A DNA stretch of 52,399 nucleotides from positions 1 through 52,399 of the forward strand of contig CAJOPE010000086.1 of NCBI GenBank assembly GCA_905236815.1. The letters are read 5' to 3'. Source of the DNA: an uncultured Prevotella sp. (lineage in GTDB: Bacteria; Bacteroidota; Bacteroidia; Bacteroidales; Bacteroidaceae). Position numbers and translations under genes: made by a program. Of the stretch, positions 52,378-52,399 are shown in pieces. Each line of letters starts with the position of its first letter. Positions within the stretch are counted from its first letter, which is position 1. A model generated the notes under the pieces. The model had not been told where the DNA came from. It was given only the letters and a program-made list of their open reading frames with translations, and ran no database searches.

Positions 52378-52396
52378 GTTAAAAAAGCTAACTCAA
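52378..52396 (-). repeat. 19-bp repeat, right copy (inverted relative to 69-87)
   Basis: Exact reverse complement of 69-87. The match may continue past the window end. Confidence 0.5.
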
Positions 52397-52399
52397 TGG

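Overview
The window looks like chromosomal DNA from a member of the Bacteroidota, most likely a Prevotella/Segatella-type gut or oral anaerobe. Three things point there. Almost every gene is preceded by the Bacteroidota -7 element TAnnTTTG and lacks a clear Shine-Dalgarno sequence. A 2527-residue SprA/Sov type IX secretion translocon is encoded. The gene set includes DUF3822, etfBA with an acyl-CoA dehydrogenase, dxs-trkA-trkH and ddh. No tRNA, rRNA, CRISPR array or intact insertion sequence was seen.

Layout. 0.2-3.9 kb: a two-gene pectin locus (GH105 unsaturated rhamnogalacturonyl hydrolase and PL11 rhamnogalacturonan lyase). 3.9-13.2 kb: an exported protein, a MerR regulator divergent from alaS, a recD-like helicase/phosphoesterase/SprT-like cluster, and divergent to it a pseudopilin-like gene, DUF3822 and rsmD. 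13.2-17.5 kb: a leftward dnaG-queD-queE-cls run joining DNA priming, queuosine precursor synthesis and cardiolipin synthesis. 17.7-21.4 kb: etfB-etfA-acyl-CoA dehydrogenase. 21.4-24.9 kb: envelope genes (lipoprotein, MscS channel, PBP4, PH-like membrane protein). 25.0-26.6 kb: nadB with a potentially structured leader. 26.6-27.2 kb: a 589-base gene-free stretch holding a 23-bp inverted repeat. 27.2-36.4 kb: an exported protein, giant sprA and ruvA. 36.8-46.7 kb: ddh, a second phosphoesterase, a small exported FMN-binding protein, an exported C1 peptidase, and the dxs-trkA-trkH-manA operon. 46.7-52.3 kb: an AT-richer run of leftward accessory envelope genes, with a membrane-tethered PhoB-type regulator, lipoproteins, an erythromycin-esterase/ChaN-like protein and an S41 protease.

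The signals most worth following are regulatory. A perfectly symmetric bidirectional promoter lies between the C1 peptidase and dxs, where each 12-bp arm supplies the -7 of one promoter and the -33 of the other. A 30-bp palindrome merges the divergent -7 boxes of the recD-like and pseudopilin-like genes. A PhoB-style 11-bp direct repeat sits upstream of the exported protein next to the membrane-tethered regulator. Three GTGCA repeats at 20-21-bp spacing precede etfBA. A candidate small RNA lies near 51.9 kb. A 19-bp inverted repeat occurs at both window ends. All functional assignments rest on motif and family recognition by eye; no database search was run.
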